The notes beneath the pieces were generated by a model. The model worked only from the letters and a program-made list of their open reading frames with translations. It searched no databases and was not told where the DNA came from. DNA of 64,000 bases from Avichristensenella sp031550535 (GTDB taxonomy: Bacteria; Bacillota; Clostridia; Christensenellales; Aristaeellaceae): assembly GCA_031550535.1 (NCBI GenBank), contig JAVBOM010000045.1, positions 1-64,000 on the forward strand. The letters run 5' to 3'. Positions 9,603 to 23,072 of the stretch are shown piece by piece. The number at the start of each line of letters is the position of its first letter. The first letter of the stretch is position 1. A program made the position numbers and the translations under genes.

Positions 9603-11888
9603 TCACTCCTCCGCAAGCAGCGGGGTCAGGGGGCCGACATGGCAGCAGATGAGCTTGTGCAGCGGGCGTGTCAGGCACACGTACAGCAGCCGCGCGTCCA
9701 GCTCCGCATCCGGGTAGGCAGCCGCCGACACGTCCGCCATGACAACACAGTCGAACTCCAGCCCCTTGACGAGCGAAGCGGGCAGGATCAGCACGCCGCC
9801 CTCGTAATGGGTGTCGCCCGCGCGAACCAACCGCGCGCCGAGCGATTCCGGCAGCGCCTTCGCCAGCGCCGCGCAGTGCCCGGCGTCCCGGTCCAGGATC
9901 GCGATGGTTTTCCAGCCCTCACGGCGCATCGCCTCGACTGTTTCCGCGAGGAACGCGTTGCGCGCCTTGATGGAGTCAAAGCCGTGCACCGTGGGCGCGT
10001 CGCCGTGGCGCAGCACGGGCCGCGCGAGCGCCTGACCGGGCACGGGCCGCCGCTCGGCCACGCGCGAGGCGAAGACCATGATGTCCACGGTACTCCGGTA
10101 GCTGGTGCGGAGCGGGTGCAGCGACGCGCGGCCCTCGAACACGGGGTCCAGGATCTCTTCCCAGGAACGAAGGCCCTCCCACGCGCGCACGCCCTGCATC
10201 AGGTCGCCGACGATGGTGAAGGAGTCGTTGCCGGACAGCTCGCGCAGCAGGCGGAACTGGAAGGGGGAGAAGTCCTGCGCCTCGTCGATGACGGTGTGGC
10301 GAATCTCGCTGCGCGGCAGGCCGTAAAACCGCAACGCCAGGGTCGCCAGCGGCGCGAGGTCCTCCGGCTCGATGCGCTTCTGGGCGAGCAGCTCCTTTTT
10401 TTCGGCGCAGAGCGCCTCCCAGATGGGTCGCTCGTCCTCGGTGACGGGCGGGTTCCAAGCGTCCGAGAGGAACTCAGCGTAGGCGTTCAGCAATTCGATC
10501 TTCGGCCAACGCTTCATTTCGTCCTTCTCGAACGTCTTGCCGCGCGCCTTGATTTCTTCCAGCCGGGCGTCGCGGCTGTCGTACAGCTTGATCATCCGCG
10601 CGCGGCGGTCCGGGCCGTCCGGCAGCATCTGCATCATCTTGTCCGCGCGCTTTTCGCACTCGGCCTGGTACCAAGCGCCCGCCTGCTCCTGCGCGCCCTT
10701 GCGCTTCTTGGTCAGGTATTTGGGGATTTCGGCCATCCGCCGCTCATACGGGAACGGCGCGAGTTCCACCAGGAAGATTTGCCGCATTTGCTCGTTGGAG
10801 TAGAGCGTGGCGGGGCCGAACGTCACGGCGCCTTCCGGCACGATGCGCCGCTCGTATTGCGCCAGATAGTCAAGCAGCAAGTCGCGAAAGCGCAACGACC
10901 CCTGGAAGCGCAGCAGGCGCTCCGCTTCGGCGCGCTCCGCGTCCGTGAGGCCCAGCATCGTTTCCAGCCGGTCCGCCTCGCGCAGCTTGGGCATGCGCTT
11001 GCCAAGCAGCGACGCGATATGCGCGCCGTAGGTCGTCTGCACCACCTGCTCCACGCCAAGGTCCGGCAGCACGGCCGAGATATAATCCAGAAAGAGCGGG
11101 TTGGGCGCGAGGATCATCATGTGCCTGGGCTGCAGCGTTTCGCGGTTCGCGTACAGCAGATACGCGATGCGGTGCAGCGCGATGGTCGTCTTGCCGGAGC
11201 CCGCCACGCCCTGCACGACGAGCGCGCGCTCCGGCTTGTGCCGGATGACGACGTTCTGCTCCGCCTGGATGGTGGATACGACATCGCGCAGGCGGTCGCC
11301 GCGCACCTCGCCCAGAACGCCCATCAGGTACGCGTCCTGCGCGGCCACATCCGTGTCGAAGATCGTTTCCAGCCGGCCGTTTTTCACCCCGAGCTGCCGC
11401 TTCAGCGTGAGCGTGCCGGAAATCTCGCCGTCGGGCGCTTTATACTTTACTGGGCCTAGCTGGCCGGAATAGTACAGGTTCGCCACCGGCGCGCGCCAGT
11501 CGATGATCACGGGCTCCAGCGTCTCCCCGTGGCTGACGCCCCATTTGCCGATGTAGTGTGTGCGAAGCCGCCCGTCGCTGTCCGGCGCGAAATCCACGCG
11601 GGTAAAATACGCCCGGTCCGCAGCCAGGCGCAGGTGATGCAGCGATTGCGCCTTGTAGGCGTACAGGTGTTCGGACACGATCAGGTCGCTGGAATAGATG
11701 CCGCCTGAGCCAATGCGGAGGGCTTCCACCTCCGCCGCCTGTGCCGCGACATCCGTTTCCAGCCGAGCGGTCTCCACCGCGATGAGGCCGAGCGTTTCGG
11801 CAAGGTGCGCGGCTTCCTCCCGCGCCGCCGGGTGTTGAAGCTCCGCCGGCGGCTGCGCGGCAGGTACGGTTTGCTGTAAATCGCTCAT
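9603..11888 (-). CDS. helD: HelD-like UvrD-family helicase (RNA polymerase recycling)
   Basis: 761 residues. The N-terminal third carries a coiled-coil region and the HelD-type stretch YIGKWGV...PVIIDWRAPVANLYY. Walker A is VQGVAGSGKTTIALHR and Walker B is VIDEAQDFSPFQ. A C-terminal helicase domain has a YRSTVDIM motif and ends LLYVCLTRPLHKL. HelD pulls stalled RNA polymerase from DNA in Gram-positive bacteria, and some homologues give rifamycin tolerance. AAAGGAGG sits 4 bases before the ATG. It is a single gene between two repeat- or promoter-bearing gaps. Confidence 0.9.
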   Translation of the reverse strand: MSDLQQTVPAAQPPAELQHPAAREEAAHLAETLGLIAVETARLETDVAAQAAEVEALRIGSGGIYSSDLIVSEHLYAYKAQSLHHLRLAADRAYFTRVDFAPDSDGRLRTHYIGKWGVSHGETLEPVIIDWRAPVANLYYSGQLGPVKYKAPDGEISGTLTLKRQLGVKNGRLETIFDTDVAAQDAYLMGVLGEVRGDRLRDVVSTIQAEQNVVIRHKPERALVVQGVAGSGKTTIALHRIAYLLYANRETLQPRHMMILAPNPLFLDYISAVLPDLGVEQVVQTTYGAHIASLLGKRMPKLREADRLETMLGLTDAERAEAERLLRFQGSLRFRDLLLDYLAQYERRIVPEGAVTFGPATLYSNEQMRQIFLVELAPFPYERRMAEIPKYLTKKRKGAQEQAGAWYQAECEKRADKMMQMLPDGPDRRARMIKLYDSRDARLEEIKARGKTFEKDEMKRWPKIELLNAYAEFLSDAWNPPVTEDERPIWEALCAEKKELLAQKRIEPEDLAPLATLALRFYGLPRSEIRHTVIDEAQDFSPFQFRLLRELSGNDSFTIVGDLMQGVRAWEGLRSWEEILDPVFEGRASLHPLRTSYRSTVDIMVFASRVAERRPVPGQALARPVLRHGDAPTVHGFDSIKARNAFLAETVEAMRREGWKTIAILDRDAGHCAALAKALPESLGARLVRAGDTHYEGGVLILPASLVKGLEFDCVVMADVSAAAYPDAELDARLLYVCLTRPLHKLICCHVGPLTPLLAEE

Positions 11889-12008
11889 AAAGCCTCCTTT
11901 TTGCTGGTCGTCGGTCTTTTAGGACATAAAAGCGCAAAGAGGGGCCGTCTCGGGAGGAAGGGGACGTTGCCACGCCCCTTCACCGAAACAGCCCCTTTGG
12001 GCGCTAAA

Positions 12009-12068
12009 CGGCGGCGCGATTTGAAAAATCGGGCGCCACAAGGGGATTTCGCCAGAAATCCCTGCGTC
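12009..12068 (+). repeat. Repeat family 1, copy A (double-hairpin unit)
   Basis: The unit has a GGCGGCG start, the imperfect palindrome GATTTGAAAAATC, a GGGCGCC box and then a perfect hairpin, GGGATTTC (12043-12050) with GAAATCCC (12055-12062) around GCCA. It sits directly after the alaS stop codon. Further copies are listed below, all in the same orientation. Confidence 0.85.
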
Positions 12069-12069
12069 T

Positions 12070-13872
<1,803 letters not shown>

Positions 13873-13898
13873 GGCATTCAACTCCTTTGCGAACAACG

Positions 13899-13928
13899 AT
13901 TATGGCATGTTTGGGTAGTTTTTGTCAA
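13899..13928 (-). promoter_or_regulatory. Promoter of alaS
   Basis: TTGACA (13928-13923) and CATAAT (13904-13899) on the minus strand are 18 bases apart. The -10 lies about 26 bases before the chosen alaS start, leaving no room for a T-box leader. Confidence 0.65.
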
Positions 13929-13962
13929 CAATGATTTTTGATACGATTTTCTGTGGAAGACG

Positions 13963-14340
13963 CTATACTTTTCCGCGCCCCGCGACCAGGCTGCAGTAGC
14001 CCAGCACCGCGCTTTCGGCGATGCGCGCGCGGGGCGACGGCGCGAGGAAGGCGAGCTGCGGGACCTGCACGCCCGTGACAAGCGACATGTACTGATAGAA
14101 GATGAGCAGGAGCGACACAAACCCGCAGATCCAGAACATGGAGGTGAGCGCGTTTTGCTTTCCGGGGAAGCCGGACAGCGAGGGCAACAGTGCGAGCAGC
14201 GCGCCGACAACAGCGCCGAGCAGCACGTCCCATATAAAGGAGAACTGCGCGACTGAGTCGAGACGCACGTCAAACAGCGCCAGCGCGCAGGTCGCGCCTA
14301 GCGCCAACAGCGGAACCACGGCCGCCCGTATTTTGCGCAT
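13963..14340 (-). CDS. Small membrane protein of unknown function
   Basis: 125 residues with an N-terminal hydrophobic segment and two more at about 37-56 and 66-90, ending in a short basic tail. I recognise no family. AGGGG lies about 9 bases before the ATG. It runs in the same direction as alaS, upstream of the alaS promoter. The IS1-like insertion lies about 80 bases upstream of its start, so the insertion may have separated it from its original promoter. Confidence 0.55.
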   Translation of the reverse strand: MRKIRAAVVPLLALGATCALALFDVRLDSVAQFSFIWDVLLGAVVGALLALLPSLSGFPGKQNALTSMFWICGFVSLLLIFYQYMSLVTGVQVPQLAFLAPSPRARIAESAVLGYCSLVAGRGKV

Positions 14341-14411
14341 GCCATACCGCCCCTATTCAGAACATAGTCACGGTATTGTACCCCGAACGCGGCGCGTTGG
14401 TCAAGGGATTG

Positions 14412-14421
14412 ACAAAGGGTA
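14412..14421. repeat. Target site duplication, left side of IS element
   Basis: ACAAAGGGTA here is repeated exactly at 15278-15287 on the other side of the insertion. Ten bases falls in the range usual for the IS1 family. Confidence 0.85.
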
Positions 14422-14441
14422 GGAGTGTCCAAATCTCCGTG

Positions 14442-15002
14442 TCAAATAAAACTCAGGTGATTCAGATGATGAACGCGATGAGAATCGGGATGATTTTGCA
14501 GGTATCGCATTTTTGCATCGCCAAACCAGTTGTATGCATGGACGAAAACATAGAGCACAGCCGTCAAAGTCTCTATGCTGCGGAAGAAGCATCGGCTTCG
14601 GCGTCGCAAGCCCGCTATGTAGTGGCGTAAATCCGCGTTGGAACCTTCTATGTTGTGCGTGTCGCTTTTGTCTCGCATATTTCTTGCGTGATGCCCGCTG
14701 AAGTCCACGCCCAGATAAACGCTACCGCCGTCTGTATAGTAATTCTTAGCCTGGCTGGTGCTGTCAACCATCTCCTGAATCAATGTTGCGTTGACCGAGT
14801 TGTCCACAGCATATGCGACGATTTGGCGCGGTTCACGGCTTAACATCGTCATTATGTACGTGTTTATGCCATTATCATGTCCTTTACGCTTGCCGATGAA
14901 CCAATATAGCTCATCTAGCTCAAATGCTTCCGTCTTCGTCTCTGTACTTATCCACATTGGATAATCCCCTTTTTTGAGCCTCCTTCGCCCACCTGTATGC
15001 AT
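14442..15002 (-). CDS. InsB-like DDE transposase part of IS1-family element
   Basis: 186-residue frame whose catalytic region begins at FELDELYWFIGKRKG (first Asp) and continues with YYTDGGSVYLGVDF (second Asp) and HNIEGSNADLRHY (Glu region), all IS1/InsB-like. It overlaps the InsA frame by 83 bases. The expected product is an InsA-InsB fusion made by frameshifting. Here the second frame lies at +1 (equivalent to -2) from the first, not the usual -1; see findings. Confidence 0.75.
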   Translation of the reverse strand: MHTGGRRRLKKGDYPMWISTETKTEAFELDELYWFIGKRKGHDNGINTYIMTMLSREPRQIVAYAVDNSVNATLIQEMVDSTSQAKNYYTDGGSVYLGVDFSGHHARNMRDKSDTHNIEGSNADLRHYIAGLRRRSRCFFRSIETLTAVLYVFVHAYNWFGDAKMRYLQNHPDSHRVHHLNHLSFI

Positions 15003-15237
15003 TCGATTTGTTCATTCCAAACGCTTTCCCCACACCTCGTCCTGAGTTCCCAAGTACCAACAATCGGAGTGCCTCTTTTCGTTCACTCTCTGTGTATGCG
15101 TGCTTCTTGGGATTTGGGGTATACTCGCGCTTGCATACCGTGCATCGATAGCGCCTGCTTCCTGAAACCGTTTTCCCTATGCTGTGCTGTCTCTCTGTAG
15201 ACCCGCATCTCGGGCACTTTCTTTCTTCTCTTTCCAT
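14920..15237 (-). CDS. InsA-like DNA-binding part of IS1-family element
   Basis: 105 residues. An N-terminal zinc ribbon (CPRCGS...YRCTVCKREYTP) is followed by a helix-turn-helix around LLVLGNSGRGVGKAFGMNKS. In IS1 this protein binds the ends and represses transposition unless fused to InsB. The frame passes through an A6G4 run at about 14966-14975, the likely site of any slippage. Confidence 0.75.
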   Translation of the reverse strand: MEREERKCPRCGSTERQHSIGKTVSGSRRYRCTVCKREYTPNPKKHAYTESERKEALRLLVLGNSGRGVGKAFGMNKSNAYRWAKEAQKRGLSNVDKYRDEDGSI

Positions 15238-15277
15238 TCTCCCATTTTATCATCTCACGGATAAAATGGACACTCCC

Positions 15278-15287
15278 ACAAAGGGTA
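15278..15287. repeat. Target site duplication, right side of IS element
   Basis: An exact copy of ACAAAGGGTA at 14412-14421, directly beside the terminal inverted repeat. Confidence 0.85.
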
Positions 15288-15657
15288 CGCCACTCCGCGG
15301 TTGATGTTCGCGCGTGCGACAATGTGGGAAATTCATTCCGATAGAATTTGTATGTAGAATTATGCATAATCTATTAACTGTATGTCCGCGTGAAGAACGA
15401 TACGGCCACATAACACGTTCCCGCAGGCGAATGGGCCGTTTTCAACCGTCCCCGTCACCCCCTCCCGCTAACGCCTCCCTGGAGGCTGCCTGCTACCGAG
15501 CCAACGCTCGGATGGCGAATACATTTCCCGCTCGGATGGGCCCAAGTGCGTCCGCGCCAACCATATCCAGAGAAAAACCGCGCATTCCAGCACCTGGAAT
15601 GGCCCAATCAGCGCATTGGCACATTTCTGTCGAATGATTTCATTTGGCAAACGCCGG
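15288..15657. other. Gene-free stretch upstream of hydC with a hairpin
   Basis: No supported gene. It holds a TGCGACAATG core near 15315, shared with repeat family 2, and a perfect hairpin CATTCCAG (15583-15590) / CTGGAATG (15594-15601). It could be part of the long leader of an upstream transcript, but the hydC promoter lies downstream of it. Confidence 0.4.
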
Positions 15658-15663
15658 TGCATC

Positions 15664-15692
15664 TTGATTCCGGCGCGAAAGAATGATATATT
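15664..15692 (+). promoter_or_regulatory. Likely promoter of hydC-hydB-hydA
   Basis: TTGATT (15664-15669) and TATATT (15687-15692) are spaced by 17 bases, about 65 bases upstream of the hydC ATG. No other good candidate lies in this gap. No Rex-type palindrome (TTGTTAAN6TTAACAA) was seen. Confidence 0.55.
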
Positions 15693-15757
15693 TTTAACGG
15701 TTTGTGTAGCTATACAGTGGGATGCACAAAATCGAAAAAAGGAGCGGATAAGGACGC

Positions 15758-16264
15758 ATGAGCACGGAAAATAAGCAACCGGCCGTAGCGCTCGATACGA
15801 ACGCCGAGGAAGTGGAGAAGCTTCAGGCCATCCAGAAAGTCATCGAGACCTACAAGGATAAGGAAGGCTGTCTGATTACCGTACTGCATCTGGCGCAGGA
15901 GATTTACGGTTATCTTCCCCTGGAACTGCAGCGGACGATCGCCGACGGCATGGGGCTGACGTTGAGCTACGTCTCCAGCGTCGTCACGTTCTACTCATAT
16001 TTCTCGATGGTTCCCCGCGCGGACCACGCCATCCGCATCTGCATGGGTACCGCGTGCTACGTGCGCGGCGGAAAGCGCATCGTGGACCGGCTGGAAGAGG
16101 TGCTGGGCATCAACGTGGGCGAGACGACGGACGACGGCAAGTTTTCCATCCAGATCACCCGCTGCCTGGGCGCGTGCGGCCTCGCCCCCGTCATCATGAT
16201 TGACGACGAGGTGTACCAGCAGGTCAACCCCGATAAAATCGAAAAAATCCTGGCGAAATACTAA
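15758..16264 (+). CDS. hydC: HydC-like [2Fe-2S] subunit (NuoE family) of bifurcating hydrogenase
   Basis: 168-residue thioredoxin-like NuoE protein. The four cluster ligands appear as CMGTACYVRGG (C, C) and CLGACGLAPVIMID (C, C). In HydABC enzymes this subunit relays electrons between the flavin subunit HydB and the rest of the complex. It is the first gene of a tight hydC-hydB-hydA set; hydB starts 27 bases later. A second, diverged copy of this protein is encoded at 40212-40715. Confidence 0.9.
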   Translation: MSTENKQPAVALDTNAEEVEKLQAIQKVIETYKDKEGCLITVLHLAQEIYGYLPLELQRTIADGMGLTLSYVSSVVTFYSYFSMVPRADHAIRICMGTACYVRGGKRIVDRLEEVLGINVGETTDDGKFSIQITRCLGACGLAPVIMIDDEVYQQVNPDKIEKILAKY

Positions 16265-16290
16265 GTGAGATCGAGGAGTGTGAAGCGCAG

Positions 16291-19383
<3,093 letters not shown>

Positions 19384-19394
19384 GGGGTGTCATC

Positions 19395-21215
19395 ATGGCT
19401 GATAAAGTGGTAACGGAGAAAGTGCAGAATATCACCATCAACGGAAAGCCGCACGCCGCGAAGGACGGCCAGACCATCCTCTCGGCGGCGCAGGACGCGA
19501 ACGTATACATCCCCAGCCTCTGCTACCTGGAGGGCGTGCACCAGTTTGGCGGTTGCCGCATGTGCATGGTGGAGGTGGAGGGCGCCAGGACGCTCGTCGC
19601 CGCGTGCATGACGCCGGTGCGCGAGGGCATGGTGGTCAAGACCAACAGCGCCAAGGCGCGCCACGCCAGGAAACTCAACTGCGAATTGATCCTGTCCGAC
19701 CACCCGCAGGACTGCCTGTCCTGCGCGCGGAGCGGCCAGTGCGAATTGCAGGACATCTCAAAGACCCTGGGCATCAGCGAGGCGCGCTTCAAGGGCGCCA
19801 TGTCCAAGGGTCTGGTGGACATCTCGCCCTCCATCACCCGCGACACCGGCAAGTGCATCCTCTGCCGCCGGTGCGTCAGCGTGTGCAACGAGGTCCAGCA
19901 GGTGGGCGTCCTAAACGCGCAGAACCGCGGCTTTGCCACAACGATCGGGCCGTCCGGCGGGAAGTCCATCGGTGAGGTGGACTGCACCAACTGCGGCCAG
20001 TGCATCGCCGCGTGCCCGGTGAACGCGCTGAGCGAGACGACGAGCATCCCGCAGGTGTGGGACGCGATCAACGACCCGACCAAGCGCGTCATCGTGCAGG
20101 CCGCGCCTGCCGTGCGCGTGGGCATTGGCGAGGAATTCGGCATGCCGGTGGGCACGCCGGTGACGGGCAAATTGGCCACGGCGCTGAAGGAACTGATGTT
20201 TGACGACGTGTTTGACACGAACTTCGCCGCCGACCTGACCATCATGGAGGAAGGCTCGGAGTTCCTCAGCCGCGCGAAGGCGGTTCTGCAGGGCGGCCAC
20301 GCCACACTGCCGATGATTACGTCGTGCAGCCCGGGCTGGGTGAAGTTCCTGGAGCACCGGTTCCCGCAGTGCGTCGGCAACCTGTCCACGTGCAAGAGCC
20401 CGCACATGATGCTGGGCGCGGTGGTGAAGAGCTACTACGCGCAGAAGCTGGGCATCGACCCCAAGGACATGTACGTCGTGTCCGTAATGCCCTGCACGGC
20501 CAAGAAGTTCGAGATCACGCGGCCGGAGATGAAAAACGGCGGCCTGCCGAACGTGGACGCCGTCATCACCACACGCGAGCTTGCCCGGATGATCCGCGAG
20601 GCGGGCATTGACTTCGCGAACCTGCAGGATTCCGAGTTCGAGGCCCCGCTGGGCATGTCGTCCGGCGCGGCGGACATCTTCGGCGTGACCGGCGGCGTCA
20701 TGGAGGCCGCGCTGCGCACCGTGTACGAGCTGGTGACCGGGCGCGAGCTGCCGGGCGACAACCTGCACGTTAAGCCCATCGTGGGCCAGGACCAGATCAA
20801 GGTGGCGGAGCTGACGTTCGAAAACGTGCTGCCGACGTATAGCTTCCTGGAGGGCTTCACGGCCAAGGTGGCGGTGACGAGTGGCTTCGCGGGCGCGGAG
20901 ATCCTGATGGAGGAAGTGGCGGCCGGCAAGTCGCCGTATCACTTCATCGAGGTGATGGGCTGCCCAGGCGGGTGCGTCTGCGGCGGCGGCCAGCCGAGAA
21001 CCGGCGTGCGCACCAAGTGGAAGGACCGCGCGGACGGCATCTACCAGGAGGACGAGATGAAGAAGCTGCGCAAGTCGCACGAGAACCCGCACATCCAGCG
21101 GCTGTACAACGAATTCCTGCTGGAGCCGCTGGGCCACAAGTCGCACGATCTGCTGCACACGCACTACACGGAGCGCGGGCTGTATAACGAGATGGTGAAG
21201 GACGAGGAGAAGTAA
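19395..21215 (+). CDS. hydA: [FeFe]-hydrogenase catalytic subunit HydA (trimeric, bifurcating type)
   Basis: 606 residues. The N-terminal [2Fe-2S] domain (GGCRMCMVEVEG) is followed by a His-ligated [4Fe-4S] cluster (DHPQDCLSCARSGQCELQ), two ferredoxin-type clusters (CILCRRCVSVC and CTNCGQCIAACP), and the H-cluster domain. The three H-cluster motifs are TSCSPGW (Cys311), MPCTAKKFE (Cys367) and MGCPGGCVCGGG (Cys523, Cys527). This layout is that of group A3 HydA, which with HydB and HydC couples H2 to ferredoxin and NAD(P). HydE, HydF and HydG maturases are not in the window. Confidence 0.95.
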   Translation: MADKVVTEKVQNITINGKPHAAKDGQTILSAAQDANVYIPSLCYLEGVHQFGGCRMCMVEVEGARTLVAACMTPVREGMVVKTNSAKARHARKLNCELILSDHPQDCLSCARSGQCELQDISKTLGISEARFKGAMSKGLVDISPSITRDTGKCILCRRCVSVCNEVQQVGVLNAQNRGFATTIGPSGGKSIGEVDCTNCGQCIAACPVNALSETTSIPQVWDAINDPTKRVIVQAAPAVRVGIGEEFGMPVGTPVTGKLATALKELMFDDVFDTNFAADLTIMEEGSEFLSRAKAVLQGGHATLPMITSCSPGWVKFLEHRFPQCVGNLSTCKSPHMMLGAVVKSYYAQKLGIDPKDMYVVSVMPCTAKKFEITRPEMKNGGLPNVDAVITTRELARMIREAGIDFANLQDSEFEAPLGMSSGAADIFGVTGGVMEAALRTVYELVTGRELPGDNLHVKPIVGQDQIKVAELTFENVLPTYSFLEGFTAKVAVTSGFAGAEILMEEVAAGKSPYHFIEVMGCPGGCVCGGGQPRTGVRTKWKDRADGIYQEDEMKKLRKSHENPHIQRLYNEFLLEPLGHKSHDLLHTHYTERGLYNEMVKDEEK

Positions 21216-21244
21216 GCGGGGCTTATTGGGTACAAGAGCGCCGG

Positions 21245-21299
21245 GTGCGCCGGAGGGAAGCGCCGTCAGCGGTGAAAAAGCGACCCGAGGGCACGCCTG
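21245..21299 (+). repeat. Repeat module B, copy 1
   Basis: GCGCCGGAGGGAAGCGCC followed by GTCAGCGG and AAAGCGACCC. It matches 52364-52418 closely, where the same module interrupts a copy of repeat family 1. It lies between hydA and the next gene. Confidence 0.6.
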
Positions 21300-21330
21300 G
21301 CGTTCGATCTATTGGAAAGGATATGATTGG

Positions 21331-21849
21331 ATGGAGGCAAGATGGGCAATCCGTGCCGAAACGCGCATTACCCTGCCGATGTTCAGGGCGTTCAATTGGT
21401 TCACGCAATTCCACAGCAAGTATTACCGGATCTATCGGGCATTAGCCGCTTTCCTGATCCCCCTGCTGTGCGTGGTTCTGCTTATAACACGATTCATGCC
21501 TTTTGGGGCTGGCCTCACCATGTTTTTTGCTCTTACGTTTTGGTTTGCGCACAGAAAAACGAATCAAGCCTTCGAGCACACCCGTACAATATTTGAGAGT
21601 GGCTATACTTACGAATTTAGCGATGAAAAGCTGATCGCCCGCTCCGAGGGGGCCGTGTCAAGCGATACCCAGGAAATCCTGTACGACGGATTGTACAAGG
21701 CTTTCGAGACAGCGGATATGTTTTACCTCTATATTGGCCCGCTACAGGGCTACATCCTCCCCAAAGCCTCCTTCACCCAAGGCACGGCGGACGACCTTCG
21801 CGCGCTGCTGCGCGAGAAGCTGAACAAGCGGTTTGTGGTGTGCTGGTAG
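21331..21849 (+). CDS. YcxB-like membrane protein
   Basis: 172 residues with two adjacent hydrophobic segments near the N-terminus (about 35-75), then a soluble region with YEFSDEKLIARSEG and LPKASFTQG, the layout of the YcxB-like family of unknown function. The frame is open from 21226, but AAAGGA lies 9 bases before the ATG at 21331, while the upstream part reads through repeat module B, so the short start is chosen. Confidence 0.6.
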   Translation: MEARWAIRAETRITLPMFRAFNWFTQFHSKYYRIYRALAAFLIPLLCVVLLITRFMPFGAGLTMFFALTFWFAHRKTNQAFEHTRTIFESGYTYEFSDEKLIARSEGAVSSDTQEILYDGLYKAFETADMFYLYIGPLQGYILPKASFTQGTADDLRALLREKLNKRFVVCW

Positions 21850-21976
21850 CCGTCCAAGGCACATTGTAAAACCCGCCACGCACGACAAGCGCGCACATGC
21901 GAGGCGAATATTCCTTCCTTGCATGTGCGCGCATGTTCGTTTGGTTTACATACGCTATATCACGCTTGCCAACACA

Positions 21977-23053
21977 TCACGTCCGAATCATCAATTCCTC
22001 CCGCATGTCCTCGCCCGCGAACACCATCAGCGCGCGCACCTCAAGGCCCACGGCGTCGCCCGCCTGAATCGACGGATACGAGAGCGGGTCCGCGATGACC
22101 CGAAGGATCACGTCCGGGCCGAGCTCCACGCGGCAATCGTTCACATCGCCCAGGAAGTAGCGGCTCCGCACGGTGCCGCTGAGCTGCCCCTGGCCCGGCG
22201 GCACAAAGCGAACCGTCTCCGGGCGAATGGCGGCGATGACTTCGCCGCGCTTGTCGCCGTTATACAGCAGCGTTTGCTCGATGTCCGTCAGGCGGATCAC
22301 GCCTTCCTCCGCCGTGCCCTGCAGGAACTCCACCTTACCCACAAAGTCCGCAACAAAGGGGTTCACGGGCGCGCTGTAAATCTCGTTCGGGGTGCCGACC
22401 TGCTGCACGACGCCCTGCTTGATCACCACGATGCGGTCGCTCATGGCCATGGCCTCGGTTTGGTCGTGCGTCACATAGACGACCGTGATGCCGAGCGCCG
22501 TCTGGATCTCCTTGATTTCAAAGCGCATGCTCTCGCGCAGCTTGGCGTCCAGGTTGCTGAGCGGCTCGTCCAGCAGCAGCAATTCCGGTTCGGCGACGAG
22601 CGCGCGCGCTAGCGCCACACGCTGCTGCTGCCCGCCGGAAAGCTGGTTGGGGTAACGCTTGCCGTACTGGCCCAGGTGCACGATGTCCAGCACCCGCGCC
22701 ACCTTGGCATCGATATCCGCCCGGGAGTGCTTCATAATCTTCAGCGGGTAGGCCACGTTGTCGTAGACCGTCATGTGCGGCCACACCGCGTAGCTCTGGA
22801 ACACCATGCCGATGTCGCGTCGCTCCGGCGGCACAAAGGCGTTCTCCCCGCTGACCAGCCGATCGCCGATATAGACGCTGCCGCTGGTCGGCTTTTCAAA
22901 CCCGGCGATGATGCGCAGCATCGTGGTCTTGCCACAGCCCGAGGGGCCCAGCAATGTGACGAACTCCCCATCCTGGAGCGTTTCGCTGAAGTTTTGCAGC
23001 ACGACGTTATCGCCAAATGCCTTGGTCACGTTTTGTATGGTGACGGTGGACAT
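21977..23053 (-). CDS. ABC transporter ATP-binding protein, FbpC/PotA type
   Basis: 358 residues. Walker A GPSGCGKTT, signature LSGGQQQRVALARAL, Walker B LLLLDEPLSNLDA, the switch His in VTHDQTEA, and a C-terminal TOBE domain from about 245. This is the importer ATPase class serving ferric iron, spermidine, sulfate or aminoethylphosphonate; the neighbours favour the iron type. GAAAGGAAGGG is correctly placed for the ATG at 23053, so the frame upstream to 23113 is left out. Last gene of a three-gene operon. Confidence 0.88.
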   Translation of the reverse strand: MSTVTIQNVTKAFGDNVVLQNFSETLQDGEFVTLLGPSGCGKTTMLRIIAGFEKPTSGSVYIGDRLVSGENAFVPPERRDIGMVFQSYAVWPHMTVYDNVAYPLKIMKHSRADIDAKVARVLDIVHLGQYGKRYPNQLSGGQQQRVALARALVAEPELLLLDEPLSNLDAKLRESMRFEIKEIQTALGITVVYVTHDQTEAMAMSDRIVVIKQGVVQQVGTPNEIYSAPVNPFVADFVGKVEFLQGTAEEGVIRLTDIEQTLLYNGDKRGEVIAAIRPETVRFVPPGQGQLSGTVRSRYFLGDVNDCRVELGPDVILRVIADPLSYPSIQAGDAVGLEVRALMVFAGEDMREELMIRT

Positions 23054-23072
23054 GGTTGCACCCTTCCTTTCG

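Larger units (their letters stand above)
14422..15277 (-). mobile_element. IS1-family insertion sequence, 856 bp
   Basis: The ends are imperfect inverted repeats: GGAGTGTCCA at 14422 and, read from the other end (15277), GGGAGTGTCCA, with TCCGTG shared further in. A 10-bp direct duplication flanks the element. Inside are two overlapping minus-strand frames that resemble InsA (zinc finger plus helix-turn-helix) and InsB (DDE domain). Intact duplications mean a fairly recent insertion. It lies in a non-coding gap and interrupts no recognisable gene. Confidence 0.85.

Noticed and set aside
9570..11459. A 629-codon plus-strand frame opposite helD
   Set aside because: Antisense shadow; no ribosome binding site or known motif, while the minus strand has complete helicase motifs.
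13873..13962. T-box riboswitch before alaS
   Set aside because: The promoter lies only about 26 bases before the start codon and no T-box core (TGGNACCGCG) is present.
14442..15002. Programmed -1 frameshift at the A run of the IS element
   Set aside because: The -1 frame reaches a stop within about 20 codons; the InsB-like frame is +1 from InsA, so the standard mechanism does not work in this copy.
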